A stretch of 64,000 bases of DNA from Roseomonas marmotae (GCF_017654485.1 NZ_CP061091.1:3168501-3232500), one strand, 5' to 3'; positions 1-10,400 are shown, numbered from the stretch's first letter. Numbers and translations: made by a program. The notes: generated from the letters alone by a model not told the origin.

Positions 1-195
1 AATAAGGGCATCGGCTACCTGATGATCCTGGCCTCCTCCCGCTTCGACGTGCCGCTGGTCTTCGCCGGGCTCTTCATCACGGGGGTCATGGGCGTGCTGA
101 TGTATGCCCTGGCGGTGATGGTGGAGGAACGCACCACCGGCTGGGCCATGCGCGGGCAGGCCGACCAGAACGTGACGCCACTCGCAGGCGCCTGA
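1..195 (+). CDS. ABC transporter permease, C-terminal fragment
   Basis: An open frame enters from the left edge and stops at 193-195, giving the last 64 residues of a protein. The fragment has two hydrophobic segments and ends in a short polar tail (motif VEERTTGWAMRG). This resembles the C-terminus of NitT/TauT/SsuC-type binding-protein-dependent permeases, inner-membrane subunits that import nitrate, sulfonate or similar solutes. The EAA loop, substrate-binding protein and ATPase lie outside the window, so the substrate cannot be named. The family call rests only on the tail and is moderate. Confidence 0.55.
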   Translation, partial: NKGIGYLMILASSRFDVPLVFAGLFITGVMGVLMYALAVMVEERTTGWAMRGQADQNVTPLAGA

Positions 196-270
196 ACCGC
201 TGGGCCGAAGCGGCTTGCGCGCGGGCCACGCCGCCTCCACCCTCCCCGGAAACATACGGGGAGGAACGGT

Positions 271-1158
271 ATGATCGGCGTGGATTGGGGCACCAGCAGC
301 TTCCGGGCCTGGCGCATGGACAACCAGGGCGGGATCAAGGACCGCGTGGCGGCGCCGCGCGGCATCCTGACGGTGGAGGCGGGCGGCTTTCCCGCCGTGC
401 TGCGGTCGCTGATCGGGCCCTGGCTGGATGACGGCGAGAATATCATCCTGATCTGCGGCATGGCCGGCAGCCGCCAGGGCTGGCAGGAGGCCCCCTACCT
501 GCCCTGCCCCGCCGATGCCGCCGCCCTGGCCGGCGCGCTGCTGCCCGTGGAGTTCGAGGGCCGCCGCTGCTTCCTGGTCCCCGGCCTCTCCGCCCGCGAT
601 CCGCAGGGCGTGCCGGAGGTGATGCGGGGCGAGGAGACCAAGATCCTCGGCCTGCTGGATCGCCTGCCCCCCGGCCGCAGCTTGGTGCTCAGCCCCGGCA
701 GCCACAGCAAATGGGCCCTGGTGCAGGATGGCACCGTCCTCTCCTTCCTGACGCAGTTCACGGGCGAGGCCTATGCGGTGCTCTCCACCCACACCATCCT
801 GGCCCGCACCCTCGATGCTACGGCGCCGCAGGACTGGGCGGCCTTCGATGACGGACTCGCACGGGCGCGGCAGCCCGGCGGGCTGCTGCACCACCTCTTC
901 GGCCTGCGGACCCGCAACCTCTTCGGTGAGCTGACGGAGGCTGCCGCCGGCTCCTATCTCTCCGGCCTGCTGCTGGGGCATGAGGTGGCATCGGCGCTGC
1001 CGGAGGGCATGACCCGGGTCTTCCTGGTCGGCGACGGGGCCATGATGGCGCGCTATGCGCGGGCCCTGGCGAGCCTCGGCGTCGCCACCACGGAAGTGCC
1101 GGAGGAGGCCGCCGCGGCCGGCCTCTGGCGCATCGGCCAGAGCCTGCCGGCCCTTTGA
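271..1158 (+). CDS. dgoK: 2-dehydro-3-deoxygalactonokinase (DgoK)
   Basis: A 295-residue cytoplasmic sugar-acid kinase that phosphorylates 2-keto-3-deoxy-galactonate with ATP in the De Ley-Doudoroff galactonate route. The N-terminal phosphate-binding motif GVDWGTSSFRAW lies at residues 3-14. CGMAGSRQGW at 62-71, SPGSHSKW at 141-148 and TQFTGE at 161-166 are typical of the family, and the length matches (about 290-310). The ATG is preceded by a clear GGAGG ribosome site about 8 bases upstream. No KDPGal aldolase (dgoA) follows; the next gene is an unrelated hydrolase, so the partner enzyme must lie elsewhere or upstream. Confidence 0.9.
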   Translation: MIGVDWGTSSFRAWRMDNQGGIKDRVAAPRGILTVEAGGFPAVLRSLIGPWLDDGENIILICGMAGSRQGWQEAPYLPCPADAAALAGALLPVEFEGRRCFLVPGLSARDPQGVPEVMRGEETKILGLLDRLPPGRSLVLSPGSHSKWALVQDGTVLSFLTQFTGEAYAVLSTHTILARTLDATAPQDWAAFDDGLARARQPGGLLHHLFGLRTRNLFGELTEAAAGSYLSGLLLGHEVASALPEGMTRVFLVGDGAMMARYARALASLGVATTEVPEEAAAAGLWRIGQSLPAL

Positions 1159-1262
1159 GTAAAACCATGGCCGCCATCTCTGCCAGGTGGCGGTAATGCC
1201 CCGTTCCAGCTAAAAGAAACGAATCCGGTCATATTACATGCCCGGCCTCATAGCGCGGCAAA

Positions 1263-2051
1263 ATGGAAACCCGGATGTTTGTCGACCTCGCCGATACCCT
1301 GATCCACTGCGTCGTGGAGGGCCCGGCGGAGGCGCCACCCGTGCTGCTGCTGCATTCCATCGGCACCACGCACGACATCTGGGAAGCCCAGGCCCAGGCC
1401 CTCCTCGCCCGGCGCTTCCGGGTCATCCGCCCGGATATGCGCGGCCATGGCATGAGCGGCGTCACCACGGGCGGCTACACCATGTCCGGGCTGGCACGGG
1501 ATGCCGTGGCGATGCTGGACGCGCTGGGCATCAGCGCGGCGCATGTGGCCGGCATTTCCATCGGCGGGCGGATCGCCCAGCAGATGGCGGCCGATGCGCC
1601 GGAACGGGTGCGCTCCCTCTGCCTGCTGAACACCGCGCTGGAATTCCCCACGCCGGCCGCCTGGGACGCCCGGATCGAGGAGGTGCTGCGCGAGGGCACG
1701 TGCTGCCTGGCGGATACGGTCATGCCGCGCTGGGTGATCGATACCGCGCTGCCCTCATCCCGCGGCCTGCGCCAGATGCTGCTGCGGACGGACCGCCACG
1801 GCTTTGCCGGCGCCTGCGCCGCGCTGAGGGATGCGGGCGCCGCCGAGCTGGCTGGCCGCATCGATACGCCCTGCGGCATCATTGCCGGTGAGTTGGACCC
1901 CGCCGTCCCGGCCGAGGCCGTGGCGCGGTTGCGGGCCGCCATTCCCGGCGCCAGCCTGACCACCATCCCCGGCGCCGGCCACATCACGACATATGAGTTC
2001 GCCGATGCCGTGACGGTGGCGATGCTGGCGCATTTCGAGCGCCTGGGCTGA
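1263..2051 (+). CDS. alpha/beta-fold hydrolase (3-oxoadipate enol-lactonase-like)
   Basis: A 262-residue soluble alpha/beta hydrolase. It carries an oxyanion segment LLHSIGTTHDIW (residues 29-40), the nucleophile elbow GISIGG with Ser99, a probable acid Asp212 in GELDP and catalytic His240 in GAGH. The overall pattern (RPDMRGHGMS after the second strand) is that of the PcaD/3-oxoadipate enol-lactonase branch, but many relatives act on other esters or lactones. No pca genes are nearby, so the substrate is unknown. An in-frame ATG at 1275 is an alternative start. A strong bidirectional terminator follows directly. Confidence 0.8.
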   Translation: METRMFVDLADTLIHCVVEGPAEAPPVLLLHSIGTTHDIWEAQAQALLARRFRVIRPDMRGHGMSGVTTGGYTMSGLARDAVAMLDALGISAAHVAGISIGGRIAQQMAADAPERVRSLCLLNTALEFPTPAAWDARIEEVLREGTCCLADTVMPRWVIDTALPSSRGLRQMLLRTDRHGFAGACAALRDAGAAELAGRIDTPCGIIAGELDPAVPAEAVARLRAAIPGASLTTIPGAGHITTYEFADAVTVAMLAHFERLG

Positions 2052-2073
2052 GGCAGCCGGCCGGCACTTCAAT

Positions 2074-2102
2074 AAAAAAGGGGGCCGGAAGGCCCCCTTT
2101 TT
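2074..2102. terminator. bidirectional Rho-independent terminator
   Basis: A perfect 7-bp GC stem (2080-2086 with 2091-2097) closes a GGAA loop. It is flanked by an A-run before and a T-run after, so the A/T arms extend the pairing and supply a U-tract on either strand. It lies between the convergent hydrolase gene (+) and the atp operon (-) and can end both transcripts. Confidence 0.9.
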
Positions 2103-2139
2103 ATGCACTCCGGGCCTGTGGCCCGCGCCGCAATCCGCC

Positions 2140-2646
2140 TCAGGCGGCGCGCAGGGCGCGAGGCAGGTCGGCCACGGCCTTGTCGATCAGCGACGCATCC
2201 GCCGCGGCATCCAGCTTCTCCGCGATCACTACGCGCGCGGCGGCGGTGGCGATATCGGCGGCGGCGTTGCGCACCTCGGCCAGGGCGCCGGCCTCGGCAG
2301 CCTGGATGCGGTCCATCGCCATCCGTTCACGGCGCTTGGCTGCGGCCTCCGCCTCGGCGGCCGTGGCGGCAGCCACACGCTCGGCTTCGACCTTGGCCCG
2401 GGCGAGAGTCTGCTCGGCCTCGACCAGGGCGGCGGCGCGCTCGGCCTCGGCCTCGCGCAGCATCGTCTCGGCCTCGGCGCGCAGGCGGGCGGCCTCATCC
2501 AGGTCGGCACGGATCCTGGAGCCACGGGCGTCCAGCATCTCGGCCAGCATCTTCCACATCTTGCGGCCCAGCAGAGCCACAAAGATGACGAAGGAAACGG
2601 CGACCCAGAAGACCGGGTTCAGCCAGAAATGTTCATAATGATGCAT
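2140..2646 (-). CDS. atpF: F0F1 ATP synthase subunit b
   Basis: A 168-residue peripheral-stalk subunit of the ATP synthase. One N-terminal membrane helix (about residues 9-27, NPVFWVAVSFVIFVALLG) is followed by a long charged Ala/Glu/Arg coiled coil that reaches to the F1 head. It is the last gene of the F0 operon (atpI-atpB-atpE-atpF'-atpF) and ends just before the bidirectional terminator. The adjacent gene encodes a diverged second b subunit, as usual in alphaproteobacteria, and the two form a b/b' heterodimer. F1 genes are not in the window and must be at another locus. Confidence 0.95.
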   Translation of the reverse strand: MHHYEHFWLNPVFWVAVSFVIFVALLGRKMWKMLAEMLDARGSRIRADLDEAARLRAEAETMLREAEAERAAALVEAEQTLARAKVEAERVAAATAAEAEAAAKRRERMAMDRIQAAEAGALAEVRNAAADIATAAARVVIAEKLDAAADASLIDKAVADLPRALRAA

Positions 2647-2670
2647 CGAGCGCGTTCCTTCCCCTGACCC

Positions 2671-3288
2671 TTAGGCCCGGCCCTGGGCGGCCAGCTCACG
2701 CTGCACGGCGGCCTGGACGGCAGCCGGCTCGTTGAGGCCGGCGAGGCGCTGCACCAGCGCGCCGGTGGTATCGGTCGCCACTTCACGCAGCGCGCCCATG
2801 GCGGCGTCGCGGGCGGCGGCGATGCGCGCCTCGGCGGCGGCAATCTGCTCGTTCAGCTTCGCGTTCAGCACGGCGCTCTTGGCACCGGCATCGGCCTGCG
2901 CGGAAGCCAGGGCCTCGGTGATCGCGGCCTGCGCATCGGCGCGGGACTTGGCGCTGGCGGCACGGTGGGCCTCCATCGCGGCATCGGCCTCCGCCTTCGC
3001 GAGGCGGGCGGCTTCCAGGTCACCCTGGATGCGGGCGCGACGGTCCTCCAGCACGCTGTCGAAGCGCGGCAGGACCACATGGGCCAGCACATAGTAGAGG
3101 ATGCCAAAGATGATCAGCAGCCAGACCACCTGCGACAGCATCAGCGGATTAGCGAAATCCAGCTGCGGCATGCCGCCCGAGGCCTGTTCCTCCATGCCGC
3201 CGCCCGGCGTCTCGACCGCCATCGCGGTGGTCGCCAGCAGGGTCATCATGCCCCCGAGGGTAACCCGCTTCATCATCTGCATCCCCAT
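2671..3288 (-). CDS. atpF': F0F1 ATP synthase subunit b'
   Basis: Second stator subunit, about 205 residues. It has a hydrophobic N-terminus (TLGGMMTLLATTAMA), a short Gly/Met-rich linker, a membrane helix (MLSQVVWLLIIFGILYYVLA) and then a long coiled coil (RARIQGDLEAARLAKAEADA onward). The extra N-terminal hydrophobic stretch resembles a cleavable signal and is seen in many alphaproteobacterial b' subunits. Several in-frame starts crowd the 5' end (ATG at 3288, 3282, 3276, 3273; TTG at 3297). A GGGGAT element just upstream of 3276 makes 3276 a good candidate. It lies between atpE and atpF on the same strand. Confidence 0.92.
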   Translation of the reverse strand: MGMQMMKRVTLGGMMTLLATTAMAVETPGGGMEEQASGGMPQLDFANPLMLSQVVWLLIIFGILYYVLAHVVLPRFDSVLEDRRARIQGDLEAARLAKAEADAAMEAHRAASAKSRADAQAAITEALASAQADAGAKSAVLNAKLNEQIAAAEARIAAARDAAMGALREVATDTTGALVQRLAGLNEPAAVQAAVQRELAAQGRA

Positions 3289-3340
3289 GATCGACAACCC
3301 GAAACCGATGGGCGCGGCGTCGCCGCCGCGCCCGCCAGGC

Positions 3341-3568
3341 TCAGGTGAACAGGATGAGGAAGGCGATCAGCAGGGCGAAGAGCGCGACCGCCTCGGTCAG
3401 GGCGAAGCCCAGGATACCGATGGGGAACACGGTGTCGCGCGAGGCCGGGTTGCGGGCGACGGACGCGATCAGCGTGGAGAAGATGTTGCCGAGCGCGAGG
3501 CCGACGCCGAACAGGGCCAGAACGGCGATGCCGGCGCCGATCGCCTTAGCAGCGAGAACGATTTCCAT
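3341..3568 (-). CDS. atpE: F0F1 ATP synthase subunit c
   Basis: A 75-residue proteolipid forming the rotating c-ring. Two membrane helices flank a polar loop with the ARNP motif (residues 38-41). The proton-carrying carboxylate is Glu59 in the second helix ([14 protein letters not shown]), consistent with a proton-driven rotor. No sodium-type extra ligands are obvious. It lies between subunit a and subunit b' in the operon; the 88-base gap to atpB leaves room for the translation signal expected of this highly expressed subunit. Confidence 0.96.
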   Translation of the reverse strand: MEIVLAAKAIGAGIAVLALFGVGLALGNIFSTLIASVARNPASRDTVFPIGILGFALTEAVALFALLIAFLILFT

Positions 3569-3656
3569 CAGAGTATCCCTTCGTAAGACCGAGTGGTCGG
3601 TTTCCGCGTCGCGCGGGTCTGTAAAGCCGTGGTCCCTTTGTGAGGACTGACCCCGG

Positions 3657-4412
3657 TCAGTGCAGGTGCACCGCGTCGTGCAGGTAGATGCTGGTCAGGA
3701 TCGCGAAGACGTAGGCCTGCAGGAAGGCCACGAGCAGTTCGAACCCGATCAGGAGGACGTTCACGCCAAGGGGCAGCACCGCGACCAGGGGGCCGACGAC
3801 GCCCAGGCCACCCAGCAGCACGACGAAGGTGGCGAAGACCTTCAGCAGCACGTGGCCGGCGACCATGTTGGCGAAAAGACGGACGGAGAGGCTGATCGGG
3901 CGGGAGAGGTAGGAGACCACCTCAACGGGCACAATGATCGGCGCCAGCCAGAGCGGCGCGCCTTCCGGGAAGAAATAGCCGAAGAACTTCTTGCCGTGCA
4001 GCACCAGGGCCACGACGGTCGTGACCACGAAGACGATCGCGGCCAGCGTGAAGGTCACAGCGATATGGCTGGTATAGGTGAAGGCGTAGGGCAGCAGGCC
4101 GATCACGTTGCCGAACAGCACGAACATGAACAGCGTGAAGACGAAGGGGAAATACCGCTTTCCTTCATGCCCCACCTGCCCCGTCACGAGGTTCTCCAGG
4201 AACTCGTAGAACATCTCGGCCATCGACTGCAGGCGGCCGGGCACCAGCGCGCGCGGCGCGATACCCCAGGCCATCAGGCCGATGATCATCACCGCCGCCG
4301 CTAACATATAGGCGTTCGACTGGGTGAAATTCACCGCAGCACCAATTGGCCCGAAGGCCTGGTGGAGCTCGAACTGGCTCAGCGCGTCGATCGTCTTGCC
4401 TTCGGCGGCCAC
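3657..4412 (-). CDS. atpB: F0F1 ATP synthase subunit a
   Basis: A 251-residue multi-span membrane subunit forming the proton half-channels beside the c-ring. The essential arginine is Arg178 in [14 protein letters not shown]. The [14 protein letters not shown] segment before it and [17 protein letters not shown] near the C-terminus are family hallmarks. The start codon is GTG at 4412, 39 bases downstream of the atpI stop, which implies cotranscription with atpI. Confidence 0.96.
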   Translation of the reverse strand: MAAEGKTIDALSQFELHQAFGPIGAAVNFTQSNAYMLAAAVMIIGLMAWGIAPRALVPGRLQSMAEMFYEFLENLVTGQVGHEGKRYFPFVFTLFMFVLFGNVIGLLPYAFTYTSHIAVTFTLAAIVFVVTTVVALVLHGKKFFGYFFPEGAPLWLAPIIVPVEVVSYLSRPISLSVRLFANMVAGHVLLKVFATFVVLLGGLGVVGPLVAVLPLGVNVLLIGFELLVAFLQAYVFAILTSIYLHDAVHLH

Positions 4413-4451
4413 GGCGGCTCTCCCGTTATTCCGGTATCTGCGGGCGGAGTG

Positions 4452-4748
4452 TCAGCGGGCGCCGCTTCGGGGATTGAACAGCCGATAGACGTTCATCACC
4501 CCGGCGGCACCGCCCACCACGAAGAAGACCAGGAAGAGCCAGGGAAAGCTGCCGAGCCACGTATCGAGCAACCAGCCAAGACCGGCACCGGCGATCAGGG
4601 CCGAGACAACCTCGACCCCGGCCCGAAGCCCGATCCGCCATGGTCCACCCGGAAGGGCGCCACCGGCTGCTGTGTCCGGCGCTTTTTCCAGCCCCTGCTT
4701 CTGCCGGGCCTGGCGCAACCGCCGCTCGAAATCGTTTTTCTCGCTCAC
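4452..4748 (-). CDS. atpI: ATP synthase assembly protein AtpI
   Basis: A 98-residue protein with a charged N-terminus (EKNDFERRLRQARQKQG) and two predicted membrane helices (about 48-66 and 70-88, including GLGWLLDTWLGSFPWLFLVFF). This is the alphaproteobacterial AtpI/AtpZ layout, which helps assemble the c-ring or supply magnesium. The GTG start at 4748 is chosen because an AGGAG ribosome site lies just upstream. The reading frame stays open further, but that extension looks non-coding. First gene of the F0 operon; the GGDEF-EAL gene ends 103 bases upstream on the same strand. Confidence 0.85.
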   Translation of the reverse strand: MSEKNDFERRLRQARQKQGLEKAPDTAAGGALPGGPWRIGLRAGVEVVSALIAGAGLGWLLDTWLGSFPWLFLVFFVVGGAAGVMNVYRLFNPRSGAR

Positions 4749-4851
4749 CCTTGCTCCTGCGGAATCCCCCGCCGGCAGGCACGGCGGCTCGTAAGGGCGG
4801 GTTAAATTCATGTCAAGTCTGCGTGGCTGCCACACGCCCGCCGCGCGCTTT

Positions 4852-7248
4852 TCAGGTGTCCAACTGTGGCATCGGGGGCACCCGGAAAAGCGCGGCCAGA
4901 TGCTCCGGCGGCATTGGCCGGCCGAGCAGGTAGCCCTGTGCGGCATCACAGCCGAGATGCGCCAGCAGGTCCAGCTGATCCTGCCGCTCCACGCCCTCGG
5001 CCACCACCTCGGCGCCCAGGCCGTGCACCAGCCGCACGATGGCGTCGACGATCCGGACGCCACTGCCGCCGGGCAGCAGGTCCTGCACGAAGGCACGGTC
5101 CACCTTCACGACGTCGAAGGGCAGATGCTGCAGGTAGCTCAGCGACGAGTAGCCAGTGCCGAAGTCATCCAGCGCCACCCGCACTCCCCTGGCCCGCAGC
5201 TCCTCGAGCGCGATGCGGGCGGCCTGGGCATCGCGGATGAAGACGCCCTCCGTCACCTCCACCTCCAGCAGCCGGGCCGGCACGCCCGTCGCGGCCAGCG
5301 CCTCATCCACTAGGGCCACGGCCTGGTCGCTGGCGAAATGCAGGGCGGAGAGATTGACCGCCACCGGGATGGCCAGCCCCTGCCGCTGCCAGGCGCGGAT
5401 CTGCTCGCAGGCCCGGCGCAGCACGAATCGGGAAAGGGTGGTGGCGAGCCCGGACTCCTCCGCCACCGGCACGAAGAGCGCGGGGGAGACCATGCCGCGC
5501 CCGGGATGCCGCCAGCGCAGCAGCGCCTCACATCCGATCGGCGCCACTTCCCCTCCCAGGCGGAATTTGGGCTGGTAGACGAGGCTCAGCGCCTCCTCCG
5601 CCAGGGCCTGGCGCAGATCGGCCTCCAGGGCCCGACGCTCGACCAGCGCCACCTCCATCTCCGGCGAGAAGATCACCGCCCTGCCCCGCCCCTCGGCCTT
5701 GGCGCGGCAGAGGGCGATATCGGCGCGCTGCAGCAGTTCCTCTGCCGTGTCGCCATGCGCGGGCATCAGCGCGCTGCCGATGCTGCCGCCGGAATGCAGC
5801 GTTCGGCCATTGAGCTCGAAAGGCCGGGCCAGTGCCGCCACCAGCCGGGCCGAGAGCCGCGCCCCGTCCCATGGTCCGGAGACGGCGCGCTGGATGACAG
5901 CAAATTCGTCCCCGCCCAGCCGCGCCAGGGTATCGCCCTCCTCCAGGCAGGCACGCATCCGCTCGGCGGCCGCCATCAGGAGCCGGTCCCCGGCCTGGTG
6001 GCCCAGGCTGTCATTGACCTCCTTGAAGCGGTCGAGGTCGATGGCGTGCAAAGCGAAGCCACCCTCCGCGCCTATCTGCCTGGCCGTGGCCAGCGCCTGC
6101 CGCAGCCGCTTGCCGAAGAGCAGGCGATTCGGCAGGCCGGTCAGCAGGTCGTGCTCCGCCAGCCGGCGCGCCTGCTCCCCCGCCGCGCTGCGCCCGGCGA
6201 TGTCCAGCGCGACATGCACCACCCGGTCCGGCCCGCCCGGTCCATCCGCCACCGTCGCGGCGGTGGCCAGCAGGATGCGCTGCCGCCCGTCGGAGCCGGC
6301 CGCCTGATATTCGGCGAAGGGCTCGGCCGCTTGGCCGCGCAGCCTGCGGCGCATCCCGGCATCCAGGGTCACGCCCAGATCGGCCGGGGAGCAGCCGATC
6401 ACCGCCCCCTCCTCGCCAAAGCCGTGGAAGCGGCGATATGCGTCGTTGACATAGAGGTAGCGGCCGCGGTCGTCATAGGCGCTGACCATGACCGGCAGCG
6501 CGTCGATCAGCACGCGCAGGGCCCGCTCGGCCTCCCTCTGCCGGCTGGCGGCCTCAGCGCCTCGCAGCAACTGCCGGCCCCGCCTTGACTCCAGCAGCAG
6601 CAGCACGATCAGCAACGCGACCGAGCCGACCAGTCCCGCAAGGCATGCCAGCAGCGTCCGGTGCAGGCTGCGCAGGCTGTTGGCCGCATCCAGGGCAGCC
6701 CCCTGCTCCTCCCGGTAGAAGCGCGGGCTGGCCCAGCGCAGCAGCCCTTCCGCCCGTTCCAGCGCGCCGAGCACCGCCGCGAGCGCCGGCGCGTCCTCCT
6801 CCTCCAGCGCCTGGCCCAGCAGCGCGCGCGCCGACAGCAGGGCGGCGGTGATCCCGGGCAGATGCTGATGCAGTGGCGCCATGTCAGGCTGCGCCTCCTG
6901 CATCCGGGGGCTGCCCAGCATCTCAATCCGGCTCAGCAGGATCTCGAACTGCAGCCCCGCCTGCGCGGCCTCGCCAGCCGCGGCACCGCGCTCCAGCAGT
7001 GAGATGAGCCGCGCGATCTCCACCCGGGCCTGGCTGGCAATCCAGAGCCCGTTGCGTTGCGTCCGCGTCTCAGCGCCGTACTGGTCGAGAATGCGGATCA
7101 GCGAGATGCCGAGGGAGAGCACGAAGAGCAGGGCAGCAAGGCCAAGCCCCAGCCGGAAGGTCCGCCGCCGATCCAGCAGTTCGGCCAGCCACGGAGGCAT
7201 TGCCGGCTCCCAGGGACGGCGGCGCTGGGGCAGCGATGTGCCGGACAT
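4852..7248 (-). CDS. membrane PAS-GGDEF-EAL c-di-GMP signalling protein
   Basis: A 798-residue inner-membrane protein. TM1 is about residues 32-53 and TM2 about 199-220, enclosing a ~145-residue periplasmic sensor region. A PAS domain (about 245-350), a GGDEF domain (366-530) and an EAL domain (540-790) follow. The GGDEF motif is intact (445-449). The inhibitory I-site normally RxxD reads E-x-x-D (436-439), so product inhibition is probably lost. The EAL domain keeps EAL (574-576), a DDFGTG loop and a C-terminal AEGVE motif, so both synthesis and hydrolysis of c-di-GMP look possible. Its signal is unknown. It stands upstream of atpI, 103 bases away; there is no evidence of functional linkage. 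Confidence 0.9.
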   Translation of the reverse strand: MSGTSLPQRRRPWEPAMPPWLAELLDRRRTFRLGLGLAALLFVLSLGISLIRILDQYGAETRTQRNGLWIASQARVEIARLISLLERGAAAGEAAQAGLQFEILLSRIEMLGSPRMQEAQPDMAPLHQHLPGITAALLSARALLGQALEEEDAPALAAVLGALERAEGLLRWASPRFYREEQGAALDAANSLRSLHRTLLACLAGLVGSVALLIVLLLLESRRGRQLLRGAEAASRQREAERALRVLIDALPVMVSAYDDRGRYLYVNDAYRRFHGFGEEGAVIGCSPADLGVTLDAGMRRRLRGQAAEPFAEYQAAGSDGRQRILLATAATVADGPGGPDRVVHVALDIAGRSAAGEQARRLAEHDLLTGLPNRLLFGKRLRQALATARQIGAEGGFALHAIDLDRFKEVNDSLGHQAGDRLLMAAAERMRACLEEGDTLARLGGDEFAVIQRAVSGPWDGARLSARLVAALARPFELNGRTLHSGGSIGSALMPAHGDTAEELLQRADIALCRAKAEGRGRAVIFSPEMEVALVERRALEADLRQALAEEALSLVYQPKFRLGGEVAPIGCEALLRWRHPGRGMVSPALFVPVAEESGLATTLSRFVLRRACEQIRAWQRQGLAIPVAVNLSALHFASDQAVALVDEALAATGVPARLLEVEVTEGVFIRDAQAARIALEELRARGVRVALDDFGTGYSSLSYLQHLPFDVVKVDRAFVQDLLPGGSGVRIVDAIVRLVHGLGAEVVAEGVERQDQLDLLAHLGCDAAQGYLLGRPMPPEHLAALFRVPPMPQLDT

Positions 7249-7429
7249 GGCCTGACCCCGGCCTCAGGCACGGCAGCCGGCTGCTGGTGGCCAGCGCCGC
7301 GCCGGTGGCGGGACGGGAACAGGGCGGTCAAGGCAGTGCATCGGCGGGCATCCTGGCAATCCCGCGCCGGGCGGGCGGGGCCGGGTCAGCCTGCCCGTTC
7401 CCGGTGAAGCGAAGGTGAAGCGCGGTGGC

Positions 7430-10400
7430 TCAGCCGGCCGCCTGCGCCTCCACCATCTCCACCGCCGCGCCCAGATCGACCGAGAGCAGCCGGCTCACCC
7501 CGCGCTCCTGCATGGTCACACCATAGAGCCGGTGCATCCGCGCCATGGTCAGGGGATGGTGGGTCACCACCAGGAAGCGGGTGCCCGCCTCCTCCGCCAT
7601 GATCTCCAGCAATCCGCAGAGCCGCTCGACATTGGCGTCGTCCAGCGGGGCATCCACCTCGTCCAGCACGCAGACGGGCGCGGGCTGGCAACGGAAGACG
7701 GCGAAGATCAGGGAGAGCGCGGTCAGCGCCTGCTCCCCGCCCGAGAGCAGGGAGAGCGCGGAGAGCTTCTTGCCCGGCGGCTCGGCGTAGATCTCGAGGC
7801 CCGCCTCCAGGGGATCATCGCTGCCCACCAGCGCCAGATGTGCCCGGCCGCCGCCGAAGAGCTTCGTGAACAGCGCCCGGAACTCCGCATCGACCCGGTC
7901 GAAAACGGCGCGCAGCCGGTCCCGCCCTTCGCGGTTCAGATGGCCGACCGAGCCACGCAGCTTGGCGATGGCATGGCCGATCTCGTCCCGCTCCCGGTCG
8001 ATGCCGTTGATACGATCCTCGACCTCCGCCATCTCCTGCTCGGCGCGCAGGTTCACGGGGCCCATCTCCTCCCGCTCCTTCGCCAGGCGCTCGGCCTTGC
8101 GGCGGGCGCGTTCCTCGGCGGCCTCGGAGAGATCGGCGGGCGGCGGGGGCAGTTCGGTGGCTTCGCCCAACCGCTCCGCCATGCGGGCGCCCAGGGCCTC
8201 CGCGGCGGCCTCGGCCTGACGCGTCCCGGCCTCGGCGCGCAACTGTGCCTCGCGCGCCTTGGCGAAGGCGGCATCGGCCTGCCGGCGGTTCTCGGCGGCG
8301 GCGCGGTCCTCGGCCTCGGCCTCGCGCAGCGCCTTCGCCAGTTCCGCGTGGGTGGCCTCGGCCTCCGCCAGCAGCCGGCCGGCGGCGGCGCGGCGGGCGG
8401 CGGCTTCCTCGGGCGCGGCCAGGGCGGCCTCGCGTGCGGCCTCGGCCTCCGCCGCGCGGGCGGAAATGCGCTCGCGCTGCGCCGTCGCCTCGGCCGCGCG
8501 CTGGGACCAGAGGCCGCGTTCCTCGCCGATGGCGGCAAGGCGCGCCTCGGCCCGCTCCGCCTCGGAGGTCAGGGCGGCGGCGACATCCCGCGCGGCAGTG
8601 GCGCGGCCGCGCTGGGTGGCCAGTTCAGCGCGGGCCTGCTCCACCGCCGCGCGCAGCTTCTCGAGATCAGGTTGCGCGGCCTCGGCCTTGCGCGCCTCGG
8701 CCAGCAGGCGCGCCGCTTCGGCGGATTCCTCCGCCAGCCGGGCGAGCTGTGGTGCCAGGGCAGCCAGGCGGCTTTCCACCTGGGTGGCACGCTGGGCCAG
8801 CCTGGCTTCCTCGGCCCGCGCCGCTTCCAGCGCCGCCTCGGCCTGGCGGCGGGCGTTGCGGGCGGCGGCCTCGGCGGATTGCGCCTCGGATTCCTGCCTG
8901 GCGGCGGCGTCACGGGCGGCGCGGCTGGCGGCAGGGTCCGCGAGACCGGCCAGGGTGGCACCGGCGGCCTCCCCCGCGGACTGGGCAGAGGCAAGATCCT
9001 GGGCCAGCCGCTCCAGCTGCGGCCCCAGGGCGGCGATGCGGCTATCCGCCTGCGCGGCGCGGGCGTTCAGGCGCTGCGCTTCCTCCCGCGCGCGGCTCAG
9101 CGCCGTCTCGGCGGCCCCACGGGCGGCGCGGGCGCTGGCTTCGGCGGCGGCGGCCTCGGCTTCGGCACGGCGAGCCTGTTCCGCCGCCGCGCGTGCCTCG
9201 GCCGTGGCGGCCTCGGCGGCGGCCAGGGCCTTCTCGGCGGCACGCAGGCGGTTGCGCTGGGTCAGGCGCACCGCGCCGGGGCTGGGGGCGCCGGCCTGGA
9301 TACCGTGCCCGTCCCAGCGCCAGAGCGCGCCATCGCGCGAAACCAGCGACTGCCCCGCGGAAAGCCCGGCCTGCAGGGCCGCGCCATCCGCGCCTTCCGG
9401 CAACAGGAAGATATGTGCCAGCGCCCGGGCCAGTTCCGGCGGCGCCTCGATCAACTCCGCCAGCGGCGTGGCGCCGGCGGGCGCGGCGGCCGGCACGTCC
9501 AGCGGCGGCAGGACACGCCAGTGGCGCGGCGCCTTCGGGTCGGCGGGGCTCTCCAGAGCCTCTCCCAGGGCGGCGCCCAGGGCGGCCTCCAGGCCCGGCG
9601 GCACGGTGACGGCATCCAGGATCGGTGCGCTGGCGGCCGGCTCGCGGGAGCGCAGCAGGTCCATCAGGCCCTGGCGCTCGGCGCTGGCGCGGGCGCGCTC
9701 GGCATCGCGGGCACCGGCGGCGGCGCGGGCATCCGAATGGGCCGAGGCGGCGGCGGCACGGGCGGCTTCGGCGGCGGCCAGCGCCTCCCGCGCCTCGGCC
9801 AGCCGGGCCTCGGCGGCCGCGACGGCCTCACGCGCTGCATCCAGCTTCTCCGGCGCCGGGCGCTCGGCGGCGGCGGCGTCGCGCTCGCCGGTCAGCCGGG
9901 ACAGCTGGGCGGAGATGGCGCGGGCGCGCTGCTCGGTCTGGTCGCGGTCCTGGACGGCACGGGCACGCGCGGTCTCCGCCTCCGTCGCGGCGCGGCGGGC
10001 GGTGGCATGGGCCTCCTGCGCGCGGGCGCGGTGGGCCTCGGCCTCATCCAGCGCCGTGCGGGCGGTGGCCAGGGCAGCCTCCGTCTCCTCCCGCTTCCGC
10101 TGCGCGGCGGGGATGGCCTCGGGCGGCAGCCGCTGCGCCTCGGCATGGGCATGCTCGGCGGCCAGGGCCTCGTGCTGCTTCCGCAGGCGCTCGGCGCGCT
10201 GGGTGGCGGCAGCGACCTCCGTGCCGATGCGCGCAGCCTCGGCGGCGGCGGCGGCGGCGGCCTCGGCGGCGCGGTCGGCGGCGCGCTCGGCCCCGGCGGC
10301 GGCCTCCTCGGCCTCAGCGAGTTCGGCGCGCGCGGCTTCCAGGCGGCCCGGCAAGGCGGCGCGCACGGCCTCCAGCGCCGCGGCCTCGCTGGCGAGCCGG

